Source: a marine group bacterium Sva0996 bin134 (GTDB lineage: Bacteria; Actinomycetota; Acidimicrobiia; Acidimicrobiales; Bin134). From it: a DNA stretch of 64,000 nucleotides. The position numbers and the translations under genes were made by a program. The first letter of the stretch is position 1, and each line of letters opens with the position of its first letter. The stretch is taken from assembly GCA_002239105.1 (NCBI GenBank), contig MPNQ01000004.1:62001-126000 (forward strand), read 5' to 3'. Below are positions 43,091 through 56,565 of the stretch, piece by piece. The notes below the pieces were generated by a model. It had not been told where the DNA came from. It did not search any database and worked only from the letters and a program-made list of their open reading frames with translations.

Positions 43091-45685
43091 ATGACACTCC
43101 TGCGATACAGCCTCCGAAGCATCGCCGGCGTCAAAGTCCGATTCGCGCTCACCACCCTGGCGGTGATCATCGGCGTGGCCCTCACCGTCGGCGTGCTGAT
43201 CTCCACCGACGGGCTCCGCGAATCCCTCAACGGCTTGTCGGGCAGGATCTACGAAAAATACGACTTCACCGTTCGAGCCGCGTCCGATGTCGGCGACCGC
43301 AATGAGGGTGTGCCCCTACTCCCTCCGTCGCTGATTGATGATATCGCGGCGATTGAAGGGGTGGAAGCAGTCGCGGGATTGGCGCTGGAATACAACGTCG
43401 TTGCCATCGACGGCAACGGCAAGGCCGTGGACCCTGGGCGCGGACGACAGATCGGCTACGGCTGGACGGAGGTCGAGTCCCTGAGCACGGTTTTCGCCTA
43501 TCCCGACGGCATAAGCCGCCGACCCTTCGGAGACGACGAGTTCGCCATCGACCACTTCACCGGGCGGGAGAACGGCTTCGAAATCGGCCAGCGCTACCAA
43601 GTGGCCACCCCCTCCGGCATCGACGACTACGAACTGGTCGGCTACCTGTACTACATCGACCCCGAGACCCGGATAGCGCTTCAGACCGTCTCCTGGGACA
43701 TGCCCACCGCCCGGCAGGTGTTGCACGATGGAGGCGGCTTTGACCTCATCCACGGGAAACTGTCGCCAGGGACATCGTACGACGAGGTGTCCGAGGCCAT
43801 CAGAGCCCGCCTGGGCCCCAGTATCGAAGTGGTCTCCCGGCAGGATCAGATCGACGAGAGCAACCAAGAGTTTGCCCGGAACATCGATCTGATACGGAAC
43901 CTTCTGCTGGCATTTGCCGTCATCGTCTTGTTTATCTCGGCGTTCATTACCTACAACACATTCACCCTGGTCATGGGGCAGCGCATCAAGGAGTTGGGGC
44001 TGCTGCGGGTTCTCGGCGCCGGCCGTCAGCAAATCGCCCGAATCGTGGCCATCGAAGCCTTGATCGTCGGGATCGTGGCCACCATCTTGGGGCTGGGCCT
44101 CGGTGTCTTGGTGGCCCTGGGCATACGGAGCGCCCTGGACAACTCCGGCGCTCACCTCCCCGAATCCGATGTGATCATCACCGGTTGGACCATTGTCGCC
44201 GCAATCATCATCGGCATCGGCGTCACCATGATCACCGCCATCTGGCCGGCCATGCGGGCCCGCCGGGTGACGCCCATGGTTGCGCTGGCCGACGACGCCG
44301 AGATCGATCCCTTCAACCGGCGCCGATCGTTGATCATCGGATCGGTGGCCGGCGGAGCGGGACTGATTCTGCTGCTAATCGGTCTGCTGTCCGACCTTTC
44401 CTCCTCCGAGCTCGTTCTCCCCCTCGGCCTGGGGGCGCTGTTGATGCTGCTCGGGGTCAACATCATCACCCCGGCCCTAGCCCGGTCGATGTCGCTCTTC
44501 CTGGGGTGGCCAGCCGACCGGCTGTTCACCATCAACGGTCGATTGGCCCGGCTGAACGCGGCCCGCAACCCCCGCCGCACCGCCACCACCGCATCAGCGC
44601 TCATGATCGGGCTGGCCATGGTGTCGCTGGTCACCGTGCTGGGGACATCTTTCAAGCAAACCTTGAATGGCCAATTGGAGGACTCAGTGCAGGCCGATTG
44701 GCTCGCCTGCACCGGCATTTGCAACACCGATGTGGGAGGGCTCACCACTCAGCTGGGAGCGTTCAGCCGAGAGGCCACTCAAATCATGGGCGAGTTGCCC
44801 GAATTGGAGTCGGTGATGGGCTACCGATTCCGCCCTGCCGGTGTGCGCACCGCCGATGGCGAAGAACGCCGGATAACAGCCACCACCCTCGACGCGTTCT
44901 CCCGCCATGTCAACCCGGGCATCGTTGCCGGCAGCTTGGAAGCAGCCGGATCCGGCCATGTGCTCGTCGAGAGGAATCTGGCCGAGGACTTAAACGTCGC
45001 GGTCGGAGACGGTTTGTTCCTAGAGTTCCCCGGCGAACAAGCCTCGACGTTCGAGGTCATCGCCCTCCACACCGAGGAATCTGTTGTCGGCCCCTTGGTG
45101 ATTGACTCCAGCGACTGGGATCGGCTCGAGCTCAGCAACCAAGTCAACCTGGCGACGGCAGTCACCGCTCCGGGTATCGAACTGGACCAGGCCCGGTCCA
45201 GCTTGGAATCCAATCTCTCCGAGTTTCCCCAGATAAACGTGAAGAATCAGGCCGAATATCGGGAGGCCAGGGCCGAGGAAATCAATACCCTACTGGTCAT
45301 TATCAACGTGTTCTTGGTTATCGCGCTGCTCATCGCAGTGGTGGGCATCGCCAACACTATGGCCTTGTCGATATTCGAGCGGACCCGGGAGATCGGTCTC
45401 TTGCGGGCTATCGGCACAGCCAAGCGCCAGATCTGGGGAGCGATCCTTTTGGAGAGCATCATCGTGGCCGTTTTCGGGGGGCTGATCGGAATCTCCACTG
45501 GCGTCGTCGCCGGATCTATCGCCGCGGCCGCCTTCCCCGGGGACGTGATCGCCAATCCCTCCGTACCGTGGATAACGCTGGTGATCTACCTGGTGGTGTC
45601 GGCCGTGGCCGGAATGCTGGCCGCCTTCTTCCCCGCCCGCCGGGCCAACCGCCTCAATGTGCTAGAAGCCATCGCACACCAGTAA
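43091..45685 (+). CDS. FtsX-like ABC permease, first of a pair
   Basis: This 864-residue protein starts with a membrane helix (FALTTLAVIIGVALTVGVLI) and a large extracytoplasmic MacB_PCD domain. Two FtsX units follow: one near residues 270-400 (AFAVIVLFISAFITYNTFT, RIKELGLLRVLGAG) and one at the C-terminus (ALLIAVVGIANTMALSIFE, TREIGLLRAIGTAKRQI). A second extracytoplasmic domain lies between. The double layout matches large actinobacterial ABC permeases with about eight to ten helices. The exported substrate is unknown. Confidence 0.93.
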   Translation: MTLLRYSLRSIAGVKVRFALTTLAVIIGVALTVGVLISTDGLRESLNGLSGRIYEKYDFTVRAASDVGDRNEGVPLLPPSLIDDIAAIEGVEAVAGLALEYNVVAIDGNGKAVDPGRGRQIGYGWTEVESLSTVFAYPDGISRRPFGDDEFAIDHFTGRENGFEIGQRYQVATPSGIDDYELVGYLYYIDPETRIALQTVSWDMPTARQVLHDGGGFDLIHGKLSPGTSYDEVSEAIRARLGPSIEVVSRQDQIDESNQEFARNIDLIRNLLLAFAVIVLFISAFITYNTFTLVMGQRIKELGLLRVLGAGRQQIARIVAIEALIVGIVATILGLGLGVLVALGIRSALDNSGAHLPESDVIITGWTIVAAIIIGIGVTMITAIWPAMRARRVTPMVALADDAEIDPFNRRRSLIIGSVAGGAGLILLLIGLLSDLSSSELVLPLGLGALLMLLGVNIITPALARSMSLFLGWPADRLFTINGRLARLNAARNPRRTATTASALMIGLAMVSLVTVLGTSFKQTLNGQLEDSVQADWLACTGICNTDVGGLTTQLGAFSREATQIMGELPELESVMGYRFRPAGVRTADGEERRITATTLDAFSRHVNPGIVAGSLEAAGSGHVLVERNLAEDLNVAVGDGLFLEFPGEQASTFEVIALHTEESVVGPLVIDSSDWDRLELSNQVNLATAVTAPGIELDQARSSLESNLSEFPQINVKNQAEYREARAEEINTLLVIINVFLVIALLIAVVGIANTMALSIFERTREIGLLRAIGTAKRQIWGAILLESIIVAVFGGLIGISTGVVAGSIAAAAFPGDVIANPSVPWITLVIYLVVSAVAGMLAAFFPARRANRLNVLEAIAHQ

Positions 45686-45718
45686 GAATCCCCTGAGTCT
45701 TCAGGAAGACCCCGCGCA

Positions 45719-48439
45719 ATGTCGCTAATTCGCTATTCCCTCAAGAGCATCGCCGGGACACGCATCCGGTTCATGCTGACCACGCTGGCCGTAGTCGTCA
45801 GTGTGGGCTTCACCGTGGGCGTGCTGGTGACCACCTCGGGGCTCCGCTCCACGTTCGACAACCTCTCCGAGGACATCTTCCAAGGCGTCGACTTGTCGGT
45901 GCGCCCCGAGATGGCCTTCGGCGATCGGGGGGAGAGCGGGACGCTGGTTGACCCCAACCTCCTCAATGAGGTGCGGTCGGTGGACGGGGTGGCGGCTGCC
46001 GTTGGGACGGTCGTTGAATTCAACGTGGTCCCCATCACCGCCGAAGGCGAGGCGGTGGAGATCTTCGGACCGCCCCAAATTGGTGTGGGCTGGCCCTCCG
46101 ATGACTCCGTCGGGGCCTTCCAAGTCTGGCCTGACGGCATTAGCCGGGCCCCGTCGGGGCCTGATGAGTTCGTTATGGACGCCGACACCGCCGATGAACA
46201 CGGCTTCGAGGTGGGCCAGCGCTACCAGGTCTCCACTCCAGGAGGCACCGAATCGTTCACCCTGGTGGGGCTCTTCCGTTACGGCACCAGTGACAACGCC
46301 ACCGCCGGCGCGCAAATGACAGCGTGGGACATCGAGACCGCCCGGCAGGTCCTGCACAACGGAGGGGGCTTCGACAGCATCGACATCCAACTGGAGCCCA
46401 ATACATCACCGGAGGCTGTTACGGCAGCCGTCGCTGCGGTAGTGGACGACGGCTTGGAGGTGGTGGCCAATGAGGAGCTTGTGGAAGAACAAGGCGACTT
46501 GTTCAACGAGTTCATCGGGTTCTTCGAATACTTCATGCTGGGATTCGCGGTGGTGATCCTGGTGGTGTCGGCCTTCATCATCTACAACACGTTCACCATC
46601 CTTGTGAGCCAGCGCACCCGGGAACTGGGGCTGCTCCGGGCCTTGGGGGCCAGCGGTCGGCAGATCACCGCCATCGTGGTGGGAGAGGCCATGGCAGTGG
46701 GGGCGGTGGCCAGCGCCGCCGGGCTCGGTTTGGGCGTGCTCATTTCTCTTGGCATTCGTGCGCTGATCGCCAGCTTCGGCGCCGGTCTGCCCGATGCGCC
46801 CATTGTGGTGGGCGGCAACTCGATTCTGGCCGCGATCTTGGTCGGTGTGGGCGTGACCGCGGTGTCGGCCGTCTGGCCCGCCCTTCGAGCCCGCCGGGTG
46901 ACCCCCATGGCTGCGCTCACCGGCAACATGCCGCCCCGCCTCACCAAGGCGCGCCGCTCGACTGGGGTTGAGAAACTGCTCACCGCACTCAGCGTGATCC
47001 TCATTGCGTTCGGAATCGTCTCGGAGTCGGCATTTCTCATCATTGTCACTGCGCTGATCAGCGCGGTGTTTGCCTTTGTTGGAGGACGCAATCTGCCCCA
47101 GCCGGTAGGGCAAGCCCGAGTGCTGATTTTGGGGCTGGCCATGCTGATTGTGGCCGTGGTTGGAGACTTCCCCACCAGATCGCTCTTGGCTCTGCTGGGA
47201 ATGAGCGCTCTGCTGGTGTTCGTGGGAATGAACCTGGTCAGCCCCACATTTGCTGTTCCGGTAGCCAGAGTCTTGGGATATCTGCCGGCCAAGTTCTCCC
47301 AGGTGAGTGGACGGCTGGCCCGTCAGAATGCCGAGCGAAGCCCCCGTCGCACAGCCAGTACTGCCTCGGCCCTGATGATCAGCCTGGCCCTGGTGTCCAT
47401 GGTTTCGGTGCTGGGCCAGTCGTTCAAACAGACCCTGGAAGACACCCTGGACCGCTCGGTCAAATCCGACTGGCTCATCTGCCCTGGAGGCTGCGGCGAC
47501 CCCACGGCCACTTTCAGCTCACGAGCGACCCAGAGCATAAGTGAGAACGTCGAGGTGTCATCGGTGTTGGCCTACCGATTCAAGTTCGAGGGCATCCGCT
47601 CCCCGATCGACGGCGATATCGACGATATCGGCGCCGCTGACCTCGATGTCATCCCCCTGCACTTCGACCTCGACGTGGTGGAAGGAGGCTTTGCCGATGC
47701 CGGTCCCGGAGATGTGGCGCTGCACACCACCCAGGCTGAGGACTTGTCGGTGGGAGTTGGCGACCCAGTGGAGCTGGAGTTCTCAGACGGCCAAATCGCC
47801 ACTTTCAACGTGGCGGCCATTTTCGACGACAACTCGGTGATGGGCTCTTGGCTGATCGATACGGCCGACTGGGACCGCTACCTAGTGGCCCAGGAAGACG
47901 CCGTGATCTCAGCCCTCACCGCGCCGGGGTACACCGCAGAGGAAGCTCGAGAGGCGCTCGACCAGGTGACGTTGTCCTACCCACAGCTCAATGTGCGGGA
48001 CCAGGTCGAATTCCAGGAAACCCAGGAAAGCCAGATCAACACGTTCTTGGCGGTGGTCAACGCATTCTTGGCCATTTCACTGGTGGTAGCGCTCATGGGG
48101 GTGGCCAACACGCTGGCCCTGTCGGTGTTCGAGCGGACCCGGGAGCTGGGCCTGTTGCGGGCGGTGGGCATGTCCCGACGGCAGGCTCGGCGCATGATCC
48201 GCTGGGAGGGGGGCATCGTGGCTGTATTTGGCGGGCTCATGGGCATCACCATCGGCGTTCTGCTCGGCTGGGCTGCGGTGGAGATCATCCCCGATGCCTT
48301 CGTCTCGTCGTTCGCCATCCCGTGGGGCACGTTGTGGATCTACCTGGTGGTAGTGGCGGTAGCCGGCTTGCTGACCGCCTCGATTCCTGCCCGCCGAGCC
48401 AGCCGCCTCAACATCCTGGAAGCCATCGCCTACGAATAG
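45719..48439 (+). CDS. FtsX-like ABC permease, second of a pair
   Basis: This 906-residue paralogue of the preceding permease has the same opening (LIRYSLKSIAGTRIRFMLTT versus LLRYSLRSIAGVKVRFALTT), the same MacB_PCD and two FtsX units (RTRELGLLRALGASGRQI and RTRELGLLRAVGMSRRQA). The pair probably arose by tandem duplication and forms a heterodimer with the single ATPase upstream. It begins 33 bases after the first permease. Confidence 0.93.
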   Translation: MSLIRYSLKSIAGTRIRFMLTTLAVVVSVGFTVGVLVTTSGLRSTFDNLSEDIFQGVDLSVRPEMAFGDRGESGTLVDPNLLNEVRSVDGVAAAVGTVVEFNVVPITAEGEAVEIFGPPQIGVGWPSDDSVGAFQVWPDGISRAPSGPDEFVMDADTADEHGFEVGQRYQVSTPGGTESFTLVGLFRYGTSDNATAGAQMTAWDIETARQVLHNGGGFDSIDIQLEPNTSPEAVTAAVAAVVDDGLEVVANEELVEEQGDLFNEFIGFFEYFMLGFAVVILVVSAFIIYNTFTILVSQRTRELGLLRALGASGRQITAIVVGEAMAVGAVASAAGLGLGVLISLGIRALIASFGAGLPDAPIVVGGNSILAAILVGVGVTAVSAVWPALRARRVTPMAALTGNMPPRLTKARRSTGVEKLLTALSVILIAFGIVSESAFLIIVTALISAVFAFVGGRNLPQPVGQARVLILGLAMLIVAVVGDFPTRSLLALLGMSALLVFVGMNLVSPTFAVPVARVLGYLPAKFSQVSGRLARQNAERSPRRTASTASALMISLALVSMVSVLGQSFKQTLEDTLDRSVKSDWLICPGGCGDPTATFSSRATQSISENVEVSSVLAYRFKFEGIRSPIDGDIDDIGAADLDVIPLHFDLDVVEGGFADAGPGDVALHTTQAEDLSVGVGDPVELEFSDGQIATFNVAAIFDDNSVMGSWLIDTADWDRYLVAQEDAVISALTAPGYTAEEAREALDQVTLSYPQLNVRDQVEFQETQESQINTFLAVVNAFLAISLVVALMGVANTLALSVFERTRELGLLRAVGMSRRQARRMIRWEGGIVAVFGGLMGITIGVLLGWAAVEIIPDAFVSSFAIPWGTLWIYLVVVAVAGLLTASIPARRASRLNILEAIAYE

Positions 48440-48466
48440 TCGGACAGCGGCAACTGGCGCCCCGGT

Positions 48467-48472
48467 TACGCT
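48467..48472 (+). promoter_or_regulatory. -10 element TACGCT of pgi
   Basis: TACGCT, six bases (GCGGAC), then ATG. It suggests a leaderless transcript that starts pgi independently of the permeases. Confidence 0.5.
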
Positions 48473-48478
48473 GCGGAC

Positions 48479-50017
48479 ATGCAAGACACCGCCGAGTGGC
48501 AGGCGCTGAGCGCCCACCGAGAGGAACTCGACGGGGTTCACTTGCGTGATCTGTTCGCCGCCGACCCCAGCCGGGGCGAGCGGCTCTGTGCCGAGACCGA
48601 CGGGCTGCTGCTGGACTACTCCAAGAGCCGCCTCACCGATGAGACGGTGGCGCTGCTGGCCGCATTGGCTGATGCGGCTGAGCTGCGGGGTCGGACCGAA
48701 GCGATGCTCGAGGGCGAGCTGGTGAACGCCACTGAGCACCGCCCCGCTCGACACACTGCCCTGCGTCAGCCCGACCCGCCCCCTGAGGTTCAAGATGAGC
48801 TTGACCGCATGGCTGCATTTGCCGCTGATGCCCGCAGCGGACGGTGGCACGCGGTGGTGAACATCGGCATCGGGGGATCCGACCTGGGACCGGCCATGGC
48901 CACCGCTGCGATGGAATCTTTCGCCCACCCCGATCTGGACATGCGCTTTTTGTCCAACGTCGACGGTGCCCATTTCCGCTCCGCCACCCGAGGCTTGGAC
49001 CCGGCTCGCACTCTGTTCATCGTGGTGTCCAAGACGTTCACCACTGTTGAAACCCTGACCAATGCCCGCACCGCTCGGGCTTGGATCGCCGACGCGGTGG
49101 GCACTGAGCGGGCCGGCGATCACTTCGCCGCCGTCACCGCCAGTCCCGAGAGGGCCCAAGAATTCGGCATCGACCCCAACGCCGTTTTCGCCATGTGGGA
49201 CTGGGTTGGCGGCCGCTACTCGCTGGGCTCGGCGGCGGGGCTGAGCCTCATGATTGCCGTCGGGCTAGGCGAATTCGGGCAATTCTTGGCCGGGATGCAC
49301 CACATCGACGAGCACTTCCGCACAGCCCCGTGGACCGACAACCTGCCCGCCCTTCTCGGACTCATCGGCATCTGGAACCGCAACTTCTGGGGGTGGCCCA
49401 CCTATGCGGTGCTCCCCTACGCCCAAGAGCTGGCCCAGTTCCCGGCCTACATCCAGCAGCTCGACATGGAGAGCAGCGGCAAATCGGTGCGGGCCGACGG
49501 CGCCCCCGTCGGCATCGCCACCGGCCCGGTTGTGTGGGGCCAGCCGGGCACCAACGGCCAGCACGCCTTCCACCAACTGCTGCACCAGGGCACCGACATC
49601 GTCCCGGTGGACTTCATCGGCTTCTGCCAACCGAACCACCCCCACATCGACCACCACGACCTGCTCATGGCCAACCTGTTTGCCCAAGCTGAGGCCCTGG
49701 CCTTAGGCGCCCCCGACAGCGGCGACCCCCACCGGAGTTTCGCTGGCAACCGACCCAGTACCGTCATCCTCTCCGACCAACTCACCCCCCGCTCACTGGG
49801 CCAGCTCATAGCCCTCTACGAGCACAAGGTGTTCACCCAAGCCACCATTTGGGGCATCAACCCCTTCGACCAGTGGGGTGTTGAACTAGGCAAGACCCTC
49901 GCCACCACCATCGCCGCCCAACTCACCGGGGCGGCCACCCCTTCCCCCTCTAGCGACTCCTCCACCCAATCCCTCATCAACCGCTACGTCGAGCGGCGGC
50001 GGGGTGTGGCAGACTAG
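48479..50017 (+). CDS. pgi: Glucose-6-phosphate isomerase
   Basis: This 512-residue enzyme interconverts glucose-6-phosphate and fructose-6-phosphate. Seen are [53 protein letters not shown] with the catalytic Glu-type region, [15 protein letters not shown], and [12 protein letters not shown] near the end. The length is slightly below the 550-residue E. coli form. The TPP riboswitch begins within about 10 bases of its stop. Confidence 0.96.
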   Translation: MQDTAEWQALSAHREELDGVHLRDLFAADPSRGERLCAETDGLLLDYSKSRLTDETVALLAALADAAELRGRTEAMLEGELVNATEHRPARHTALRQPDPPPEVQDELDRMAAFAADARSGRWHAVVNIGIGGSDLGPAMATAAMESFAHPDLDMRFLSNVDGAHFRSATRGLDPARTLFIVVSKTFTTVETLTNARTARAWIADAVGTERAGDHFAAVTASPERAQEFGIDPNAVFAMWDWVGGRYSLGSAAGLSLMIAVGLGEFGQFLAGMHHIDEHFRTAPWTDNLPALLGLIGIWNRNFWGWPTYAVLPYAQELAQFPAYIQQLDMESSGKSVRADGAPVGIATGPVVWGQPGTNGQHAFHQLLHQGTDIVPVDFIGFCQPNHPHIDHHDLLMANLFAQAEALALGAPDSGDPHRSFAGNRPSTVILSDQLTPRSLGQLIALYEHKVFTQATIWGINPFDQWGVELGKTLATTIAAQLTGAATPSPSSDSSTQSLINRYVERRRGVAD

Positions 50018-50025
50018 GGGCGACA

Positions 50026-51867
<1,842 letters not shown>

Positions 51868-51875
51868 GATTGGTC

Positions 51876-52466
51876 GTGCCCCGGCTGCACGTCATCGCGG
51901 ATGGGGCCCCTCTGGCCTATGCCGCCTTTCGGGGCGGTGCGCCCGCGGTACAGGTGCGGATCAAGGAAGCCGACGACGACGCCGTTCTGGCCGAGTGCGA
52001 GCACATCGTGGCCGCGGCTAAGTCGGCCAGCGCCATGGTGATCGTGAACGACCGGGCCGACATCGCCCTGGCCGCCGGGGCCGACGGGGTCCACGGCGGC
52101 GCCGAAGACCTGCCGGTGGCGGTGCTGCGGCGCTTGATTGGCCCCGATCGGCTGGTGGGGGGCACCGCCCGAGATCCCGACACCGCCCTTCGCCACCAAG
52201 ACGATGGCGCCTCCTACGTGGGAGTGGGCCCGGTGTACGCCACCGCCACCAAAACCGGTTTGCCCGAACCACTGGGGCCTGCCGGGGTGGAGAAGGTGGC
52301 CGCCTCGGTGGACATCCCGGTGATCGCCATCGCCGGCATTACCGCGGCCCGAGTGCCGGAGCTGCTGGCCGCCGGGGCCCATGGCGTGGCGGTGATCGGC
52401 GCGGTAGCCCACGCCGCCGACCCGACCGCAGCCACCGCCGAGCTGCTGGAGGCCCTCGATGGCTGA
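51876..52466 (+). CDS. thiE: Thiamine-phosphate synthase
   Basis: This TIM-barrel enzyme couples HMP-pyrophosphate and thiazole phosphate. Seen are PRLHVIADG, IVNDRADIALAAGADGVHGG, SYVGVGPVYATATKTG with the pyrophosphate-binding loop, and VIAIAGITAARVPELLAAGA. GTG 51876 gives 196 residues; TTG 51864, overlapping the thiC stop, is an alternative. The family usually has VHLG at the position read here as VHGG. Its end overlaps the thiO start. Confidence 0.9.
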   Translation: MPRLHVIADGAPLAYAAFRGGAPAVQVRIKEADDDAVLAECEHIVAAAKSASAMVIVNDRADIALAAGADGVHGGAEDLPVAVLRRLIGPDRLVGGTARDPDTALRHQDDGASYVGVGPVYATATKTGLPEPLGPAGVEKVAASVDIPVIAIAGITAARVPELLAAGAHGVAVIGAVAHAADPTAATAELLEALDG

Positions 52467-53604
52467 AGTCCCAGCAATGCCCGATGTCCCAGCAATGCCC
52501 GATGTCATAGTGGTGGGTGGCGGCATCATCGGTCTGTCGGCTGCCTGGCAGATCCAACAAGACGGTGCCGAGGTGGTGGTGCTCGACCCTGCGCCCGGCA
52601 CTGGGGCGAGCCACGCGGCGGCCGGGATGCTGGCCCCTATCCACGAGGCCTACTGGGGAGAGAGCCACATCCTGAGTTTGAACCTGGCCGCCAGCCAAGC
52701 ATGGCCGGCGTTTGCCGATCACTTGGGGGTTGCCGCCGTTGACTACCGCCGCAACGGAATGCTCATGGCGGCCTACGACGCCGACGACAAGGCGCTGCTC
52801 GACAACTTGGGCGACCTGCACGAACAAGAGGGCCTGCCGGTGGAGCGGCTCCGCAGTCGGGAATGCCGGACCCGGGAGCCTCTGCTGGCCCCCGGCGTGC
52901 GGGGCGGGGTGTACTCCCCGCTCGACCACCAGGTGAACCCCCGTCGGGTGGTCGCCGAACTGCTCGACCGGGTGCCCACCATCCCGGCGTCGGCCACCGA
53001 GGTAACCCGCAATCAGGTAGTGACCGATGACGGCCGGGTGATGGCCTGCCAGCAGGTGGTGGTAGCCGCCGGGGCGTGGACCGGCCGGCTACTAAACCTG
53101 CCCATCCGGCCCATCAAGGGGCAGATCCTTCGCTTGAGCGGCCCCGAGGGGTTGTTGCGGCTGCCGGTGAGAGGGATAGTGCGAGGTTCGAGCGTGTACG
53201 CGGTGCCCCGCAGCGACGGAGAAATCGTGGTGGGCGCCACTCAGGAGGAGCAGGGCTTCGACACCCGGGTTACCGCGGGCGGCGTCTACGAGCTGCTCCG
53301 CGATGTGTTGGCCCTGCTTCCGGGGCTTAGCGAGATCGATCTGGTGGAGACGTGGGCCGGCCTGCGCCCCGGTGCCCCCGACAATGCCCCCATCATCGGG
53401 ACGGGCGACGACGACATCGTCTACGCCACCGGCCACTACCGCAACGGCATCCTCACCGCCCCCATCACTGCGATCGCGGTGGCCGCCCTCGTGCAAGGTC
53501 GCGAGCCGCCGGTGGATTTTTCCCCGTTCAGTCCCAACCGTTTCCGCGCCAGCAACAACCCTAAAGCCGGGATTTCCGATCACCTCAGCGGAATATCGGC
53601 ATAA
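52459..53604 (+). CDS. thiO: Glycine oxidase ThiO
   Basis: This 381-residue flavoenzyme of the D-amino acid oxidase family oxidises glycine to dehydroglycine for thiazole formation. It has DVIVVGGGIIGLSAAWQIQ (FAD Rossmann motif), GASHAAAGMLAP, QVVVAAGAWTGRLLN, RPIKGQILRL, and GLRPGAPDNAPIIG near the C-terminus. The first residues (EVPAMPDVPAMPDV) are a tandem duplication of 18 bases, so the true N-terminus before IVVGGG is variable. The start overlaps the thiE stop. Confidence 0.94.
   Translation: MAEVPAMPDVPAMPDVIVVGGGIIGLSAAWQIQQDGAEVVVLDPAPGTGASHAAAGMLAPIHEAYWGESHILSLNLAASQAWPAFADHLGVAAVDYRRNGMLMAAYDADDKALLDNLGDLHEQEGLPVERLRSRECRTREPLLAPGVRGGVYSPLDHQVNPRRVVAELLDRVPTIPASATEVTRNQVVTDDGRVMACQQVVVAAGAWTGRLLNLPIRPIKGQILRLSGPEGLLRLPVRGIVRGSSVYAVPRSDGEIVVGATQEEQGFDTRVTAGGVYELLRDVLALLPGLSEIDLVETWAGLRPGAPDNAPIIGTGDDDIVYATGHYRNGILTAPITAIAVAALVQGREPPVDFSPFSPNRFRASNNPKAGISDHLSGISA
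52468..52503 (+). repeat. Perfect 18-bp tandem duplication at the 5' end of thiO
   Basis: GTCCCAGCAATGCCCGAT occurs at 52468-52485 and again at 52486-52503. It encodes VPAMPD twice and supplies three alternative in-frame ATG codons at the start of thiO. Confidence 0.95.
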
Positions 53605-53628
53605 CCATGTCAGCATGATTGTGTCAAT

Positions 53629-53817
53629 ATGGTCGTAATTGTCAACGGGGAAACCCGGGAAGTGGCCCCCGACTGCACGGTGAGCACCTTGGCCCCCAAC
53701 CAGCGAGGGGTGGCCGTGGCGGTCAATCGAGAGATTGTGCCCCGCAGCCGGTGGGGCGTCGCCCATCTAGCCGAAGGCGACCGGGTGGAAATACTCGAGG
53801 CGGCCCAGGGAGGGTAG
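53629..53817 (+). CDS. thiS: Sulfur carrier protein ThiS
   Basis: This 62-residue ubiquitin-fold carrier starts MVVIVNGETREV. It has GVAVAVNREIVPRSRW and EGDRVEILEAAQGG, ending in the required C-terminal Gly-Gly that is adenylated and thiocarboxylated. It donates sulfur to ThiG, whose ATG immediately follows the stop. The adenylating partner ThiF is not in this window and must be elsewhere. Confidence 0.95.
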   Translation: MVVIVNGETREVAPDCTVSTLAPNQRGVAVAVNREIVPRSRWGVAHLAEGDRVEILEAAQGG

Positions 53818-55143
<1,326 letters not shown>

Positions 55144-55147
<4 letters not shown>

Positions 55148-55914
55148 CCAACCCTCCAGTAGCGCTGAGCGTGGCCGGATCGGATCCCTCAGGCGGGGCC
55201 GGAATAGCCGCCGATCTGGCCACATTCGCCGCCTTGGGCGTACACGGAACGGCGGTGATCACCGCGGTGACCGCCCAGAACACCGTCGGCGTGCAGGGCG
55301 TACACCCCATCCCCGCCACCTTTGTGGCCCAACAGCTCGACTCGGTGCTCGACGACCTGCCGGTGGCCGCGGTCAAAACCGGCATGCTGGCTAACCAGGA
55401 CATCATCGCCGTGGTGGTTGATTATGCGGCGGCCGGTCGGCTGCCCAACCTAGTGGTCGATCCGGTGATGGTGTCGTCCACCGGCGCCCGACTGCTGGAC
55501 GCCGGGGCCGAGGCGCTCTACCTGGAGCTGCTCAAGTACGCCACCGTGGCCACTCCTAATGCCCGGGAGACCATGGTGCTCGGTGAGGTGGGCGAATTCG
55601 ACGAACCCATCCACCTGGCGGCCCTGTGCCCCGGATGGTTCGTGGAGACTGGAGAAGTCACCGCCACCGAATGGATACACCATGACGGTAGCTGGAGTGA
55701 GCTTCCCGGCGAAGTGATCGACACCGCCAACGACCACGGCACGGGCTGCACCTTTTCGGCCGTGGTGGCCGCGGCGCTGGCAGGGGGTGTGGCGCCCATG
55801 GATGCGATCGTGGGGGCGAAGATGTTTGTCCGCAACTGCATCGAGCGCTCGGCTGAATGGGACTTGGGCACCGGCCGTGGGCCGGTGGCGCACCTTATGG
55901 GGCCAGAGTTATAA
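55144..55914 (+). CDS. thiD: Hydroxymethylpyrimidine/phosphomethylpyrimidine kinase
   Basis: This ribokinase-fold enzyme phosphorylates HMP and HMP-P. The motifs are LSVAGSDPSGGAGIAADL, AVITAVTAQNTVGVQ, VKTGMLAN, VVDPVMVSSTGARLL, and the anion hole NDHGTGCTFSAVVA. GTG 55144 overlaps the previous stop (GTGA) and gives 256 residues; GTG 55135 is possible. It ends the thiamine operon, and its 3' end overlaps the convergent O-methyltransferase by 20 bases. Confidence 0.94.
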
Positions 55915-56563
55915 GCGTCAGCCCGTCGGATATGGGCAGCATCACCTGAGTGGTGCGGGGGTCGGCCACGACATGGCTGTTGAAATCCCGGATGTGGGCG
56001 GTGCCAGGGTTCTCGTCGAGGTCGGCTTCGGGGTCGGCCACCCGACCGCCCCACAAGACGTTGTCCACCAAGATGATCCCCTTGGGGCTGAGCCGGCGCA
56101 AGATCTCCTCGTAGTAGATGTGGTAGGAGCCCTTGTCGGCGTCGATGAAGGCAAAATCGATGGTCGGCTGATCGGGCAAGGCGGCCAGAGTCTCGGTCGC
56201 CGGGGCGATCACCACGTCGATCCGGTCGGCCACCCCGGCCCGGTCCCAGAACGGGCGGCCGACGCTCACCCACTCGTCGCTCACGTCACAGCACAGCAGC
56301 CGCCCGCCGGGGGCCAGGCCACGAGCGATGGACAGGGCCGAGAAGCCGGTGAAGGTGCCCACCTCCACGGCGAACCGCACGTCGAGCAGGCGGGCAAGCA
56401 GGGTCATGAAGGCGGCTTGCTCGGGGGCGACCTGCATTCGGGAGATGCCGCCCAATTCGGCAGTGACTTCGATCAGTTCTTGGGCGATGGGGTCGATACC
56501 GGCGCCGTGAGCCACCAGATACTCCTGCACGTTGGCGCTGAGGCCGATCCCTTTGGGGGTCAC
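55895..56563 (-). CDS. Class I SAM-dependent O-methyltransferase (caffeoyl-CoA OMT-like)
   Basis: From GTG 56563 the product is 222 residues. It has the Methyltransf_3 pattern: VEVGTFTGFSALSIARGL (SAM motif I), LLCCDVSDEWVSVGRPFW, FAFIDADKGSYHIYYEEIL with the metal Asp residues, and ILVDNVLWGGRVADP. Bacterial members methylate catechol-type substrates; the one here is unknown. The longer frame starting near 56746 runs through the F420 gene in antisense frame and is rejected. It follows the F420 gene by 2 bases. Confidence 0.92.
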   Translation of the reverse strand: MTPKGIGLSANVQEYLVAHGAGIDPIAQELIEVTAELGGISRMQVAPEQAAFMTLLARLLDVRFAVEVGTFTGFSALSIARGLAPGGRLLCCDVSDEWVSVGRPFWDRAGVADRIDVVIAPATETLAALPDQPTIDFAFIDADKGSYHIYYEEILRRLSPKGIILVDNVLWGGRVADPEADLDENPGTAHIRDFNSHVVADPRTTQVMLPISDGLTLITLAP

Positions 56564-56565
56564 GG

